Source: Nesterenkonia sp. LB17 (GTDB lineage: Bacteria > Actinomycetota > Actinomycetes > Actinomycetales > Micrococcaceae). From it: a DNA stretch of 64,000 nucleotides. Positions 7,482 through 15,807 of the stretch are shown one piece after another. Numbering within the stretch: the first letter of the stretch is position 1; each line of letters begins with the position of its first letter. The stretch is taken from contig NZ_JAJOYX010000001.1 in the NCBI RefSeq assembly GCF_022565915.1, positions 186,001 through 250,000 of the forward strand, written 5' to 3'. The notes beneath the pieces are model-generated. The model had not been told where the DNA came from, searched no databases, and saw only the letters and a program-made list of their open reading frames with translations. Position numbers and translations under genes: made by a program.

Positions 7482-9497
7482 ATGACTGAGACTGAGACGA
7501 TTCGCCGCACCGAGCGGGTGCGCGCATCCGAGCTTCTCGGACGAGGCTGGCTGAACACCGGGGGCAAGGACGTCTCACTGGAGGACCTGCGCGGGAAGAT
7601 CGTCATCCTGGACTTCTGGACCTTCTGCTGCATCAACTGCCTGCATGTGCTCGACGAGCTGCGCCCGCTGGAGCAGCGCTTCAGCGACGTCCTGGTCACC
7701 GTCGGCGTGCACTCCCCGAAGTTCGAGCACGAGGCTGACCCCGACGCGCTCGCCGCCGCCGTCGAGCGCTACGAGATCGCCCACCCGGTCCTGGACGACC
7801 CGAACCTGGTGACCTGGCAGGCCTATTCGGCCCGCGCCTGGCCGACCCTGGTGGTCATCGACCCGCAGGGCTACATCGCCGCGAACCTCGCCGGCGAGGG
7901 CCACGTGGCCGGACTGACCTCGCTGGTCGAGGAGCTCGTCACCGAGCATGAGGCCAAGGGCACGCTGCACCGCGGCGACGGCCCCTATGTCCCACCCGAG
8001 CCGGTCTCGCGCACGCTGCGCTTCCCCGGCAAAGCCGTCCCGGTCGGCCGCGAGCTCGGCGGATCCGACGCCGCACAGGGTCACTTCCTGGTCTCTGACA
8101 CCGGCCACCACCGGATCGTGGAGCTCGACGCGGACTTGGCTACCGTGGTCCGTTCCTGGGGCGGGGGAGAGGACCTTCAGAAGGGCCACCACGACGGCGA
8201 CCCCGCAGCCGCCCGGTTCAACGAGCCCCAGGGCCTGACCGTGCTCCCGGCCGAGCTGGCGCAGCAGGTCGGCTACGACATCGTGGTCGCCGACACGGTC
8301 AACCACCGGCTCCGCGGCATCAACGCCGAGACCGGAGAGGTCACCACCGTGGCCGGCAACGGCGTACAGCGCCTCCTCGACGCCGAGCGCGCCCGGGCCG
8401 GCGCGGTGGAGTCCGGCAGCCTGGGCACCGATCCGCTGAACGTCTCGCTGTCCTCCCCCTGGGACGTGCTCTGGTCCAACACCCTGGACCTGGTGGTCAT
8501 CGCCATGGCCGGCACCCACCAGATCTTCACCTTCGACCCCGCCACCGGGGAGCTGTCGATCTTCGCCGGCACCGGCCTCGAAGGTCTCCTCGACGGCTCC
8601 GCCGAGACCGCCTGGTTCGCGCAGACCTCGGGACTCACCGAGGACGCCGCAGGCGACATCTGGATCGCTGACTCCGAGACCTCCGCGCTGCGCGTGATCC
8701 GCACCGGTGCCGCCAGCGCCGAGGACGCCACGGCGGCCGGAGCAGGCGGCACGGAAGCGCCGTCCCCGGTGGTGGAGACGCTCATCGGCGAGGGCCTCTT
8801 CGACTTCGGGTTCCGCGACGGAGCACCCGGGCAGGCCAGGCTGCAGCACCCGCTGGGGGTGACCGCGCTTCCGGACGGCTCGGTGCTGATGGCTGACACC
8901 TATAACGGTGCGATCCGCCGCTACCGCGGTGAGCACCTCGCCGCCGACGGCACCACCGTGGCGGCCAGCGTCTCGACCGTGGCGCGCGGGCTGAAGGAAC
9001 CCTCCGACGTGCTGCTCGACGCCGACGGCACGAGCCTGCTCGTGGTGGAGACCAACGCGCACGAGCTGGTCCGCATCGCGGTGCCCAAGGAATACCTCAC
9101 CGTGGACGAGGGCGCCACACAGAGCCAGCGCCCGTCCACCGCGGTGGCACCGGGAGAGTTCTCCCTCGCCATCGGCTTCACGGCCCCCACGGGTCAGAAG
9201 CTCGATGACCGCTGGGGCGATCCGACCCAGCTGAAGGTCTCTTCCTCCCCGGAGAACCTGCTGCTCACCGGCGCCGGGAACTCCGAGGGGCTGCGCCGGA
9301 CGCTGCAGCTGAACCCAGAGGTCAGCGAGGGAGTCCTGCACATCACCGCCCGGGCCGCCGCCTGCGACGGCGCACCCGGAGAAGAGATCCCGATGCACGC
9401 CGCCTGCCACCTCTACCAGCAGGACTGGGGCATCCCGGTCACGCTTGAAGTCGGCGCGCAGAGCGAGCTGACCCTGGACCTGCGCGGAGTCCGGTGA
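7482..9497 (+). CDS. Thioredoxin-like domain plus NHL beta-propeller protein
   Basis: The 671-residue product begins with a thioredoxin/TlpA-like domain (about residues 15-150) holding the redox motif CCINC (Cys about 48-52). NHL repeats follow (about 165-545; repeated GDIWIADSE, GSVLMADTYNGAIRRY and similar motifs), which form a beta-propeller. A C-terminal beta-rich domain (about 560-671) ends the protein. The order matches the NHLRC2-like family, whose exact role is unknown; a redox or protein-binding role is likely. No signal peptide is visible, so it is probably cytoplasmic. The ATG follows GGGAGA. It sits 27 bases after the lipoprotein gene and may belong to the same operon. Confidence 0.88.
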   Translation: MTETETIRRTERVRASELLGRGWLNTGGKDVSLEDLRGKIVILDFWTFCCINCLHVLDELRPLEQRFSDVLVTVGVHSPKFEHEADPDALAAAVERYEIAHPVLDDPNLVTWQAYSARAWPTLVVIDPQGYIAANLAGEGHVAGLTSLVEELVTEHEAKGTLHRGDGPYVPPEPVSRTLRFPGKAVPVGRELGGSDAAQGHFLVSDTGHHRIVELDADLATVVRSWGGGEDLQKGHHDGDPAAARFNEPQGLTVLPAELAQQVGYDIVVADTVNHRLRGINAETGEVTTVAGNGVQRLLDAERARAGAVESGSLGTDPLNVSLSSPWDVLWSNTLDLVVIAMAGTHQIFTFDPATGELSIFAGTGLEGLLDGSAETAWFAQTSGLTEDAAGDIWIADSETSALRVIRTGAASAEDATAAGAGGTEAPSPVVETLIGEGLFDFGFRDGAPGQARLQHPLGVTALPDGSVLMADTYNGAIRRYRGEHLAADGTTVAASVSTVARGLKEPSDVLLDADGTSLLVVETNAHELVRIAVPKEYLTVDEGATQSQRPSTAVAPGEFSLAIGFTAPTGQKLDDRWGDPTQLKVSSSPENLLLTGAGNSEGLRRTLQLNPEVSEGVLHITARAAACDGAPGEEIPMHAACHLYQQDWGIPVTLEVGAQSELTLDLRGVR

Positions 9498-9541
9498 TCG
9501 CGCATCTCGGTGATCCCGGCGCTCCCGCAGCGCGACCTGCG

Positions 9542-9569
9542 TTGATAGGCTCAGCCAAGAACATAAGTT
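9542..9569 (+). promoter_or_regulatory. Predicted promoter upstream of the flavodoxin gene
   Basis: TTGATA (9542-9547) and TAAGTT (9564-9569) are 16 bases apart. It would drive the flavodoxin gene and possibly metN-metI. Confidence 0.45.
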
Positions 9570-9591
9570 TCTGCGAGAGGGCGGATGAACT

Positions 9592-10068
9592 ATGACCACG
9601 ATGGTCGTTGTCGCGAGCAAGCACGGGTCCACCGCGGAGATCGGCGAGCACATCGCCTCCACGCTGAAGAACCGGGGCGTCTCTGCCCACGTCAAGGACG
9701 TCTCCGAGGCTGGCCGGTGGCTCTTCGAGACCGACAACGTGGTCCTGGGCATCCCCGTCTACCGGGAGAAGCTGTGGGGCCCGGCGATGATGTTCCTCGA
9801 CGCTCACCGGACCGAGCTCGGCGGCAAGCCGCTGTTCCTCTTCGCCTCCGGCGGCGGACCCAGCCTCAAGCCCGAGCTGGCCGAGACGCTGCGCAGCTAC
9901 CCGCACCGCGAGGTCACCTACTTCCGCGGCGCCATCGACGCCGAGAAGCTCAGCTTCTTCGAGAAGCTTCAGCTCAAGGTGGTCAAGGCACCCGAGAACG
10001 CGGACTTCCGCGACTGGCCCGGGATCGAGGACTGGGCCGGCTCACTCATCGCCTACGGTCTGAGCTGA
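9592..10068 (+). CDS. Flavodoxin-domain protein (HemG-like)
   Basis: The 158-residue protein has an N-terminal FMN-binding loop SKHGSTAEI (residues 9-17) after a hydrophobic strand, and later GIPVYREKLWGPA and the glycine-rich loop FASGGG. This matches the flavodoxin_5 group that includes menaquinone-dependent protoporphyrinogen oxidase, but the electron partner is unknown. It is cytoplasmic. It lies 26 bases upstream of metN and probably shares its transcript; no functional link to methionine uptake is obvious. Confidence 0.85.
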   Translation: MTTMVVVASKHGSTAEIGEHIASTLKNRGVSAHVKDVSEAGRWLFETDNVVLGIPVYREKLWGPAMMFLDAHRTELGGKPLFLFASGGGPSLKPELAETLRSYPHREVTYFRGAIDAEKLSFFEKLQLKVVKAPENADFRDWPGIEDWAGSLIAYGLS

Positions 10069-10094
10069 TCCAAGCCCTTGATCCTGCTTCACCG

Positions 10095-10904
10095 ATGATC
10101 GAATTCGATCGGGTCACCAAGAGCTACACCCGACCTGTTCGCCGAGGCGAGACGGTCCACGCGCTGCACGAGGTCAGCCTCAGCGTCGGAGAGTCCGAGA
10201 TCTTCGGCGTGGTGGGGGAGTCAGGCTCGGGCAAGTCCACCCTGCTGCGGATGGTCAACGCGCTGGAGATGCCCAGCTCGGGAGACGTCACCGTCAACGG
10301 GGTCAACCTCGCCGCGCTGCGCCCACGCGAGCGACGCGCCCAGCGTCGCCGGATCGGCATGGTCTTCCAGCAGTTCAACCTGCTCGCGAACAAGACCGTC
10401 GTGGCCAATGTGGCGCTGCCGCTGAACCTGCACCGGCGCCGCGGCGGCCTCGAAAGGCGCGGACCAGGATCACCGAGATCCGGTTCCGAAGTCTCCCGAT
10501 CCGAGGACCGGGCCCGCGAGATGCTCGACTTCGTGAACATGGGAGCCCACTCCCTGAAACATCCCGCCCAGCTCAGCGGCGGAGAGAAGCAGCGGGTGGC
10601 GATCGCGCGCGCGCTGGTCAACGAGCCCGACATCCTGCTCTGCGACGAGCCCACCTCCTCGCTGGACAGCCAGCACACCGACGAGGTCATGGCCACCCTG
10701 CTGCGCGTGCGCGCCGAGATGGGGACCTCCATCCTGCTGGTCAGCCATGAGCTCGAAGTCATCCGCGGCGCCTGCGACCGCGCCGCGATCCTGGAGTCCG
10801 GCCGGCTGACCGGCATCGCCGAGATCGCCCACCTGCAGGCACGCGAGAAGTTCGACAGCTATTCCGAGCGCGCCCGCCGGTACCTCCAGGGGGAGCAGGA
10901 GTGA
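10095..10904 (+). CDS. metN: Methionine ABC importer, ATP-binding subunit
   Basis: This 269-residue ATPase powers uptake of methionine with MetI and MetQ. Walker A is GESGSGKST (residues 41-49), the Q-loop is VFQQFNLL, the signature is [15 protein letters not shown] and Walker B is ILLCDEP. The protein is short for MetN (often about 340 aa) because it lacks the C-terminal NIL regulatory domain that senses methionine. A 20-25 residue arginine/serine-rich insertion sits between the Q-loop and the signature (encoded about 10430-10505). The ATG at 10095 is chosen from the family alignment. The stop overlaps the GTG of metI by four bases. Confidence 0.88.
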   Translation: MIEFDRVTKSYTRPVRRGETVHALHEVSLSVGESEIFGVVGESGSGKSTLLRMVNALEMPSSGDVTVNGVNLAALRPRERRAQRRRIGMVFQQFNLLANKTVVANVALPLNLHRRRGGLERRGPGSPRSGSEVSRSEDRAREMLDFVNMGAHSLKHPAQLSGGEKQRVAIARALVNEPDILLCDEPTSSLDSQHTDEVMATLLRVRAEMGTSILLVSHELEVIRGACDRAAILESGRLTGIAEIAHLQAREKFDSYSERARRYLQGEQE

Positions 10905-11578
10905 ACGAGCTGGCGCGACGCCTGAGCGAATACCGGGGCGAGATCATCACCTCGATCGTGGAGACCGGCGCGATGCTGGGCTGGTCGCTGCTCGCCGCGG
11001 TGCTGGTCGGGCTGCCCATGGGCACCGGGATGTATCTGGCCCGCCGTGGCGGGCCCAAGGAGCGGGGCTGGGTCTACACCGGGCTCAACGGCTTCGTCAA
11101 CGTGGTCCGCTCGGTGCCGTTCCTGCTCTTCGTGGTCGCGCTGATCCCGTTCACCCGCTGGGCGGTGGGCACGTCCTTCGGGACCACCGCCGCGGCGGTC
11201 CCGCTCTCCTTCGTCGCCGTCGCGCTCTACGCCCGCTGGGTGGAGCAGACCCTGGTGGACATCCCCCGCGACACCGTGGAGCTCGCCGACTCCCTCGGCG
11301 CCGACACGCTTCAGCTGGTCACCCGGTTCCTCTACCCGGAGGCACGCTCCGGGCTCGTCCTCTCGTTGACCACGGTCACCATCTCGATGATCTCCTACTC
11401 CACGATCATGGGGGTCGTGGGCGGCGGCGGCGTCGGTGACTTCGCCATCCGCTACGGCTACCAGCGGTATGAGTACGACATCATGTACGTGACCATCGCG
11501 GTGATCGTGGTGCTGGTGATGCTGATCCAGACCTTCGGCACTCGACTCTCCATGGCGCTGGACCACCGGTCACGCTGA
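10901..11578 (+). CDS. metI: Methionine ABC importer, permease subunit
   Basis: The 225-residue membrane protein has about five or six helices and the binding-protein-dependent permease loop (ELADSLGADTLQLVTRFLYPEARSG, about residues 130-155). NVVRSVPFLLFVVALIPFTR is typical of MetI. It starts with GTG in a GTGA overlap with metN. It forms the membrane channel of the MetNI complex. Confidence 0.9.
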   Translation: MNELARRLSEYRGEIITSIVETGAMLGWSLLAAVLVGLPMGTGMYLARRGGPKERGWVYTGLNGFVNVVRSVPFLLFVVALIPFTRWAVGTSFGTTAAAVPLSFVAVALYARWVEQTLVDIPRDTVELADSLGADTLQLVTRFLYPEARSGLVLSLTTVTISMISYSTIMGVVGGGGVGDFAIRYGYQRYEYDIMYVTIAVIVVLVMLIQTFGTRLSMALDHRSR

Positions 11579-11588
11579 CGCCGCACGC

Positions 11589-11639
11589 TTGATTCCGCCG
11601 CACCATTGATTCCGCCGCACCACTGACTCCGCCGCACCG
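11589..11639 (+). repeat. 17-base tandem repeat, three copies, between metI and metQ
   Basis: Two identical units (TTGATTCCGCCGCACCA, 11589-11605 and 11606-11622) are followed by a third with three changes (11623-11639). A shorter, degenerate copy precedes them just after the metI stop. No hairpin or ORF explains the array. Confidence 0.85.
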
Positions 11640-11721
11640 GCGTGCCTGGCATAACCGGCGCGCCGACGTCGTTGAAACCATCGGGCCCGGCACGGGTCCG
11701 CCCATCCGAACGAGGAGCATC

Positions 11722-12561
11722 TTGACTGCCCAACTGCAGAACCGTCCCGTCCGCGCAATCAGCGGGGCCGCCGTCGTCCTTGCACTCTTCGCCACCGCGG
11801 CCTGCTCCTCGGAGCCGGGCGACGCGGAAGGTGATGACACGCTGATCCAAGTCGCCTCGCACACCACGCCGATGACCGACGTGGTCGAAGCCGCCGCCGA
11901 GGTCGCCGAGGAGGATGGCTACACCATCGAGCTCGTCGAGGTCAGCGACAACGTCCAGTACAACCGGCTGCTCGCCGACGGCGAGGTCGACGCGAACTTC
12001 GCGCAGCACCAGCCGTATATGGAGGCCTACAACGCTGAGCACGACGCCGAGCTCGCCGTCGTCCAGCCGATCTACAACGCCCGCGTGGGCTTCTACTCCC
12101 GGGACTACGACTCCATGGAGGAGATCCCCGACGGCGCCCAGGTCGCGCTGCCCAACGATGAGTCCAACGAGGGCCGCGCGCTGGCGATCCTCGCCGACCA
12201 GGGGCTGATCACCCTGGCCGAGGGTGTCGGCTTCGAAGGCACGCTCGAGGACATCGAGGAGAACCCGAAGGACCTCGAGTGGGTCCAGGTGGACCTGTTG
12301 AACCTGACCTCGGCCTATGAGGAGGACGGCATCGCCGCGGTCTTCAACTACCCGACCTACATCGCCAGCCTCGGGCTGACCCCTCAGGACGCCATCGCGG
12401 TGGAGGAGAACATCGACGAGCGCTTCGCGATCTCGCTGGTGGCCCGCGAGGGCGACCTCGACTCCGAGAAGATCGAGGCCCTCGAGCGCGCCATGACCAG
12501 CGACGAGGTCCGCGAGTTCCTCATCGAGGAGCACGACGAGACGCTGATGCCGGCCTTCTGA
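11722..12561 (+). CDS. metQ: Methionine ABC importer, substrate-binding lipoprotein
   Basis: The 279-residue protein has a lipobox around ATAAC (Cys28), so it is anchored outside the membrane. The body is NlpA/MetQ-like: VQYNRLLADGEVDANFAQHQPYM and the HQPYMEAYN segment bind substrate, and PNDESNEGRALAIL is typical of the family. The start is a TTG at 11722, supported by a GAGGAG site at 11712-11717. The gene is 143 bases downstream of metI in the same direction and may have its own promoter. I see no SAM riboswitch in front of it. Confidence 0.92.
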   Translation: MTAQLQNRPVRAISGAAVVLALFATAACSSEPGDAEGDDTLIQVASHTTPMTDVVEAAAEVAEEDGYTIELVEVSDNVQYNRLLADGEVDANFAQHQPYMEAYNAEHDAELAVVQPIYNARVGFYSRDYDSMEEIPDGAQVALPNDESNEGRALAILADQGLITLAEGVGFEGTLEDIEENPKDLEWVQVDLLNLTSAYEEDGIAAVFNYPTYIASLGLTPQDAIAVEENIDERFAISLVAREGDLDSEKIEALERAMTSDEVREFLIEEHDETLMPAF

Positions 12562-12584
12562 GGCTGGTCCGCCGGGCGGGCCCC

Positions 12585-12619
12585 GGGCTCAGGCTCGGGG
12601 CTCAGGCTCGGGGCTCAGC
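12585..12619. repeat. 13-base tandem repeat, about 2.7 copies
   Basis: GGGCTCAGGCTCG is repeated at 12585-12597 and 12598-12610, with a partial copy to 12619. It lies just after the metQ stop and overlaps the last codons of the convergent glycosylase gene. Confidence 0.75.
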
Positions 12620-13085
12620 CCGGCTCCGCGCGCTCCCAGGGCTCGATCCCGCCCGGGACGACCCGCATCATCGGGTGCGCGGCGGGGACGGCCGTCTCCC
12701 CGGTCGAGGCACGCAGGGCACGCAGCGCCTGCAGGTTCTGCTGCGCCTTCAGCGGGGAACGGGTTCGCAGCTTCGCGCCCAGGTGATCCCATTCCAGCAG
12801 CAGCTGGCCCGTCGTCACCGGCATCAGCTCCTGCTCACCGGTGCTGCTGATCTTGGTCGCGTCGAAGCGGTAGCCGCGCGCGCTCGCCTCGCTCAGCACG
12901 CCCTGCAGATACGCGCCGATCGCGATCAGCGGGTCAGCCTGCGCGCGAAAGCGCACCAGCTGCGGGTGACTCATGTACCCCTTCGTCCGGCCCTGCAGCA
13001 CCGCCTGGGCGAGCAGCGTCTCCCGCCAGCAGGCGACGAGCCCCTGCCGGTCCAGATAGCCGGGGTCCAGGCTCCAGATACGCAT
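12615..13085 (-). CDS. Pyrimidine dimer DNA glycosylase / endonuclease V family
   Basis: The 156-residue protein matches the Pyr_excise family. It opens MRIWSLDPGYLDRQGLVACW and continues with LLAQAVLQGRTKGY and HPQLVRFR, all hallmark blocks. Enzymes related to T4 endonuclease V remove UV-induced pyrimidine dimers by glycosylase and lyase action, using the N-terminal amine as nucleophile. In the T4 enzyme residue 2 is Thr; here it is Arg, so the chemistry may differ and the functional claim rests on family similarity. The ATG at 13085 fits the conserved N-terminus exactly. It converges on metQ. Confidence 0.8.
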   Translation of the reverse strand: MRIWSLDPGYLDRQGLVACWRETLLAQAVLQGRTKGYMSHPQLVRFRAQADPLIAIGAYLQGVLSEASARGYRFDATKISSTGEQELMPVTTGQLLLEWDHLGAKLRTRSPLKAQQNLQALRALRASTGETAVPAAHPMMRVVPGGIEPWERAEPG

Positions 13086-13132
13086 CCCTCCAGGCTAACC
13101 GGGTTGCGCGACGTCTGGCGTAACAGAGCACG

Positions 13133-13160
13133 CTGACCCGGGCATCGCGGATGCTACCGT
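13133..13160 (+). promoter_or_regulatory. Predicted promoter of the amino acid ABC operon
   Basis: CTGACC (13133-13138) and TACCGT (13155-13160) are 16 bases apart, about 70 bases before the lipoprotein start. The -35 is a fair match and the -10 is weak. Confidence 0.3.
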
Positions 13161-13230
13161 TCTGTGCCTGTCCATGACCGGACCATTGCGCGCCGGCACT
13201 CTCCGACGCTTCACCCTAGGGGCACCACCT

Positions 13231-14058
13231 ATGACCACACGCCTGCTCTCCACCCTCGCCATCTCTGCCGCCGCGGCCCTGACGCTGGCCTCCTGCGGCG
13301 GAGGCGACGAGGCGCAGGAGGACGGTGCACCGGCCGAGGAGTCGGCCGCGGGACTCACCCTCGAAGAGGTGCAGGAGACCGGGGTGCTCACCGTGGGCAC
13401 CGAGGGGACCTACCGTCCGTTCAGCTTCCATGAGGGCGGCGCCGGAGAGCTGACCGGCTACGACGTCGAGATCGTCACCGCCGTCGCCGAGGAGCTCGGC
13501 GTGGAGGCGGACTTCGAGGAGACCCAGTGGGACGCGATGTTCGCCGGCCTGGAGTCCGAGCGCTTCGACGTGATCGCCAACCAGGTCTCGATCACCGAGG
13601 AGCGCGAGGAGAGCTACCTGTTCTCCGCGCCCTACACCGTGTCCAACGGCGTGATCGTCACCCTGGCGGAGAACGAGGAGATCTCCAGCTTCGAGGATCT
13701 CGACGGCGCCACGACTGCGCAGTCGCTGACCTCCAACTGGAACGACCTGGCCACCCAATCCGGCGCGAACGTCGAGGCCGTGGAGGGCTGGGCACAGTCG
13801 GTGACCCTGCTCGAGCAGGGACGCGTCGACGCGACCATCAACGACAAGCTCACCTACCTGGACTACCAGGAGACCGAGGGCAACGAGAACATCAAGATCG
13901 CCGCCGAGACCGAGGATCAGTCGCAGGCGGCACTGACCTTCCGGCAGGGCAGCGAATCCCTGGTCGAGGCAGTGGACGAGGCGCTGGCAGCCTTGGCCGA
14001 GGACGGCACGCTCACCGAGATCTCCGAGAAGTACTTCGGCGCCGACGTCACCGAATGA
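13231..14058 (+). CDS. Polar amino acid ABC importer, substrate-binding lipoprotein
   Basis: The 275-residue product has lipobox TLASC (Cys22) and a family-3 solute-binding fold: VGTEGTYRPFSFHE, TGYDVEIVTAVAEELG, ERFDVIANQVSITEEREE and the C-terminal LTEISEKYFG. The layout resembles cystine/polar amino acid binders such as TcyA, but the ligand is uncertain. The ATG at 13231 is preferred over GTG/ATG codons from 13174 because it begins the signal peptide and follows an AGGGG site. It is the first gene of an operon with the permease and ATPase that follow. Confidence 0.9.
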   Translation: MTTRLLSTLAISAAAALTLASCGGGDEAQEDGAPAEESAAGLTLEEVQETGVLTVGTEGTYRPFSFHEGGAGELTGYDVEIVTAVAEELGVEADFEETQWDAMFAGLESERFDVIANQVSITEEREESYLFSAPYTVSNGVIVTLAENEEISSFEDLDGATTAQSLTSNWNDLATQSGANVEAVEGWAQSVTLLEQGRVDATINDKLTYLDYQETEGNENIKIAAETEDQSQAALTFRQGSESLVEAVDEALAALAEDGTLTEISEKYFGADVTE

Positions 14059-14095
14059 TCGGTGACGCGCTGCGCCCGTGGGCGGCTCGGAACTG

Positions 14096-14770
14096 ATGGA
14101 ACCGATGGACATCAACTGGGAACTGGCGATCGACTCGTTCTGGCCGCTGCTGCGCGGGGGCCTGACCGGGACCATCCCGCTGACCCTTGCCAGCTTCACC
14201 GTCGGGCTCGCGCTCGCCCTGGTGCTCGCACTGATGCGGATCAGTGGGAATCGGCTGCTGTCGGGGATCGCGAGGGCCTACATCTCGGTGATCCGCGGCA
14301 CCCCGCTGCTGGTGCAGCTGTTCGTGATCTTCTTCGGCCTGCCCTCGATCGGGGTCACCATCGACCCCTGGCCCAGCGCGGTGATCGCGTTCTCGATGAA
14401 CGTCGGCGGATACGCCGCCGAGGTCATCCGCGCGGCGATCCTCTCGGTGCCCAAGGGTCAGTGGGAGGCCGGGTACACGATCGGGATGTCCCGCAACCAG
14501 GCGCTGCGTCGGCTGATCCTGCCGCAGGCGGCCCGGGTCTCGGTGCCGCCGCTCTCGAACACCTTCATCTCCCTGGTCAAGGACACCTCACTGGCCTCGC
14601 TGATCCTGGTCACCGAGATGTTCCGGCAGGCCCAGCAGGTGGCCGCCTTCAGCCAGGAGTTCATGCTGCTCTACGTGGAGGCCGCAATGATCTACTGGGT
14701 CTTCTGCCTCGTGCTCTCCACCGTGCAGGACCGCCTGGAGCGCAGATTGGATCGCTATGTCGCCCACTGA
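14096..14770 (+). CDS. Polar amino acid ABC importer, permease
   Basis: The product is about 224 residues with five helices and the HisMQ-type motifs VIRGTPLLVQLFVIFFGLP and the EAA loop region (GYTIGMSRNQALRRLILPQAAR). It forms the membrane pore, probably as a homodimer. Three starts compete: GTG 14078, ATG 14096 and ATG 14105; none has a strong ribosome-binding site, and 14096 is a compromise. The 3' end overlaps the ATPase gene by 14 bases. Confidence 0.88.
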   Translation: MEPMDINWELAIDSFWPLLRGGLTGTIPLTLASFTVGLALALVLALMRISGNRLLSGIARAYISVIRGTPLLVQLFVIFFGLPSIGVTIDPWPSAVIAFSMNVGGYAAEVIRAAILSVPKGQWEAGYTIGMSRNQALRRLILPQAARVSVPPLSNTFISLVKDTSLASLILVTEMFRQAQQVAAFSQEFMLLYVEAAMIYWVFCLVLSTVQDRLERRLDRYVAH

Positions 14771-15536
14771 CCCCGCACAGAGGGACCCGCTGCTCCGCGT
14801 CTCCGGACTGAACAAGTCCTTCGGTGAGAACGAGGTGCTGCGCTCCATCGACCTGCAGGTGCAGCCCGGTCAGGTGCTCGCCCTCGTCGGGCCCTCCGGC
14901 TCCGGCAAGACCACCGTGCTGCGCTGCCTCAACGGCCTGGAGAAGCCCGACGCCGGCACCGTGGAATTCTCCGGCGGCCCGGCGGTGACCTTCACCGCGA
15001 AGACCACCCGCCGAGAGAAGGAGTCGCTGCGGACCCGCTCGGCGATGGTCTTCCAGGGCTACAACCTCTTCCCGCACAGGACCGTGCTGCAGAACGTCAC
15101 TGAGGGCCCGATCCAGGTCCAGAAGCGCCCCAAGGCCGAGGCCATCGCGGAGGCCGAGCGGCTGCTGGCCCGGGTCGGTCTCGCCGAGAAGCGCGACGAC
15201 TATCCGCACCAGCTCTCCGGTGGACAGCAGCAGCGGGTGGGCATCGTCCGGGCACTGGCCCAGCAGCCCGCGCTGCTGCTCTTCGACGAGCCCACCTCTG
15301 CGCTGGATCCCGAACTTGTGGGCGACGTGCTCACCGTGATCAAGGAGCTCGCCGAGGAGGGCTGGACCATGGTCCTGGTGACCCACGAGCTCGCCTTCGC
15401 CCGCGAGGTGGCCGACACGGTCGTCTTCATGGACGGCGGAGTCGTCGTCGAGCAGGGCCCCGCCGAGGACGTGCTGCGCGCGCCGACGCAGGAGCGCACC
15501 CGGCAGTTCGTGCACCGGCTGCTCAACCCGTTCTGA
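14757..15536 (+). CDS. Polar amino acid ABC importer, ATP-binding subunit
   Basis: The 259-residue ATPase has Walker [10 protein letters not shown] (residues 45-53), Q-loop VFQGYNLFPHRTV, signature [15 protein letters not shown] and Walker B LLLFDEPTSALDPE. This is the GlnQ/HisP/TcyC group that pairs with family-3 binding proteins. It overlaps the permease gene and ends the operon. Nothing identifies the transported amino acid, though cystine-type systems match best by overall sequence style. Confidence 0.92.
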   Translation: MSPTDPAQRDPLLRVSGLNKSFGENEVLRSIDLQVQPGQVLALVGPSGSGKTTVLRCLNGLEKPDAGTVEFSGGPAVTFTAKTTRREKESLRTRSAMVFQGYNLFPHRTVLQNVTEGPIQVQKRPKAEAIAEAERLLARVGLAEKRDDYPHQLSGGQQQRVGIVRALAQQPALLLFDEPTSALDPELVGDVLTVIKELAEEGWTMVLVTHELAFAREVADTVVFMDGGVVVEQGPAEDVLRAPTQERTRQFVHRLLNPF

Positions 15537-15539
15537 GCC

Positions 15540-15737
15540 GTGCGGGAACGGAGCTGGGCCGCCCTGGCCTGCCCCGAGCCGCCCCTGCCCCGAGCCGCCC
15601 CTGACCGGTCATCAGGCCCGGCGCAGACCGAGGTCGTCGCGCTGTGGGCCGAGGTGCTGCGGATGGCCACCGGCGCGCAGCGCTTCAACGTCTACGCCGA
15701 CCCCGCAGGACACCCGTCCTGTCTCTGCCGGCACTGA
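15540..15737 (+). CDS. Doubtful 65-residue ORF
   Basis: This ORF starts with GTG two bases after the ATPase stop and ends CLCRH. The first half is low-complexity and contains a 16-base duplication (15568-15599, CCCCGAGCCGCCC). The second half (EVVALWAEVLRMATGAQRFNVYADP) looks more like real protein. There is no ribosome-binding site beyond the end of the upstream gene. It may be a small coupled gene, a remnant, or chance. I do not recognise it. Confidence 0.3.
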   Translation: MRERSWAALACPEPPLPRAAPDRSSGPAQTEVVALWAEVLRMATGAQRFNVYADPAGHPSCLCRH

Positions 15738-15807
15738 CGCTCAGCTGAATCCGCGGTCCCGGGAACAGCCTCTGTTCGAGCGTCCGCTGCTGTGACAGGC
15801 TGAGCCC

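Noticed and set aside
7575-9752. A 725-codon open frame antisense to the thioredoxin-NHL gene
   Set aside because: Same reason: low-complexity composition opposite a gene with strong motifs.
11579-11721. SAM riboswitch before metQ
   Set aside because: No SAM-I/II core or kink-turn is visible; the space is taken by the 17-base repeat.
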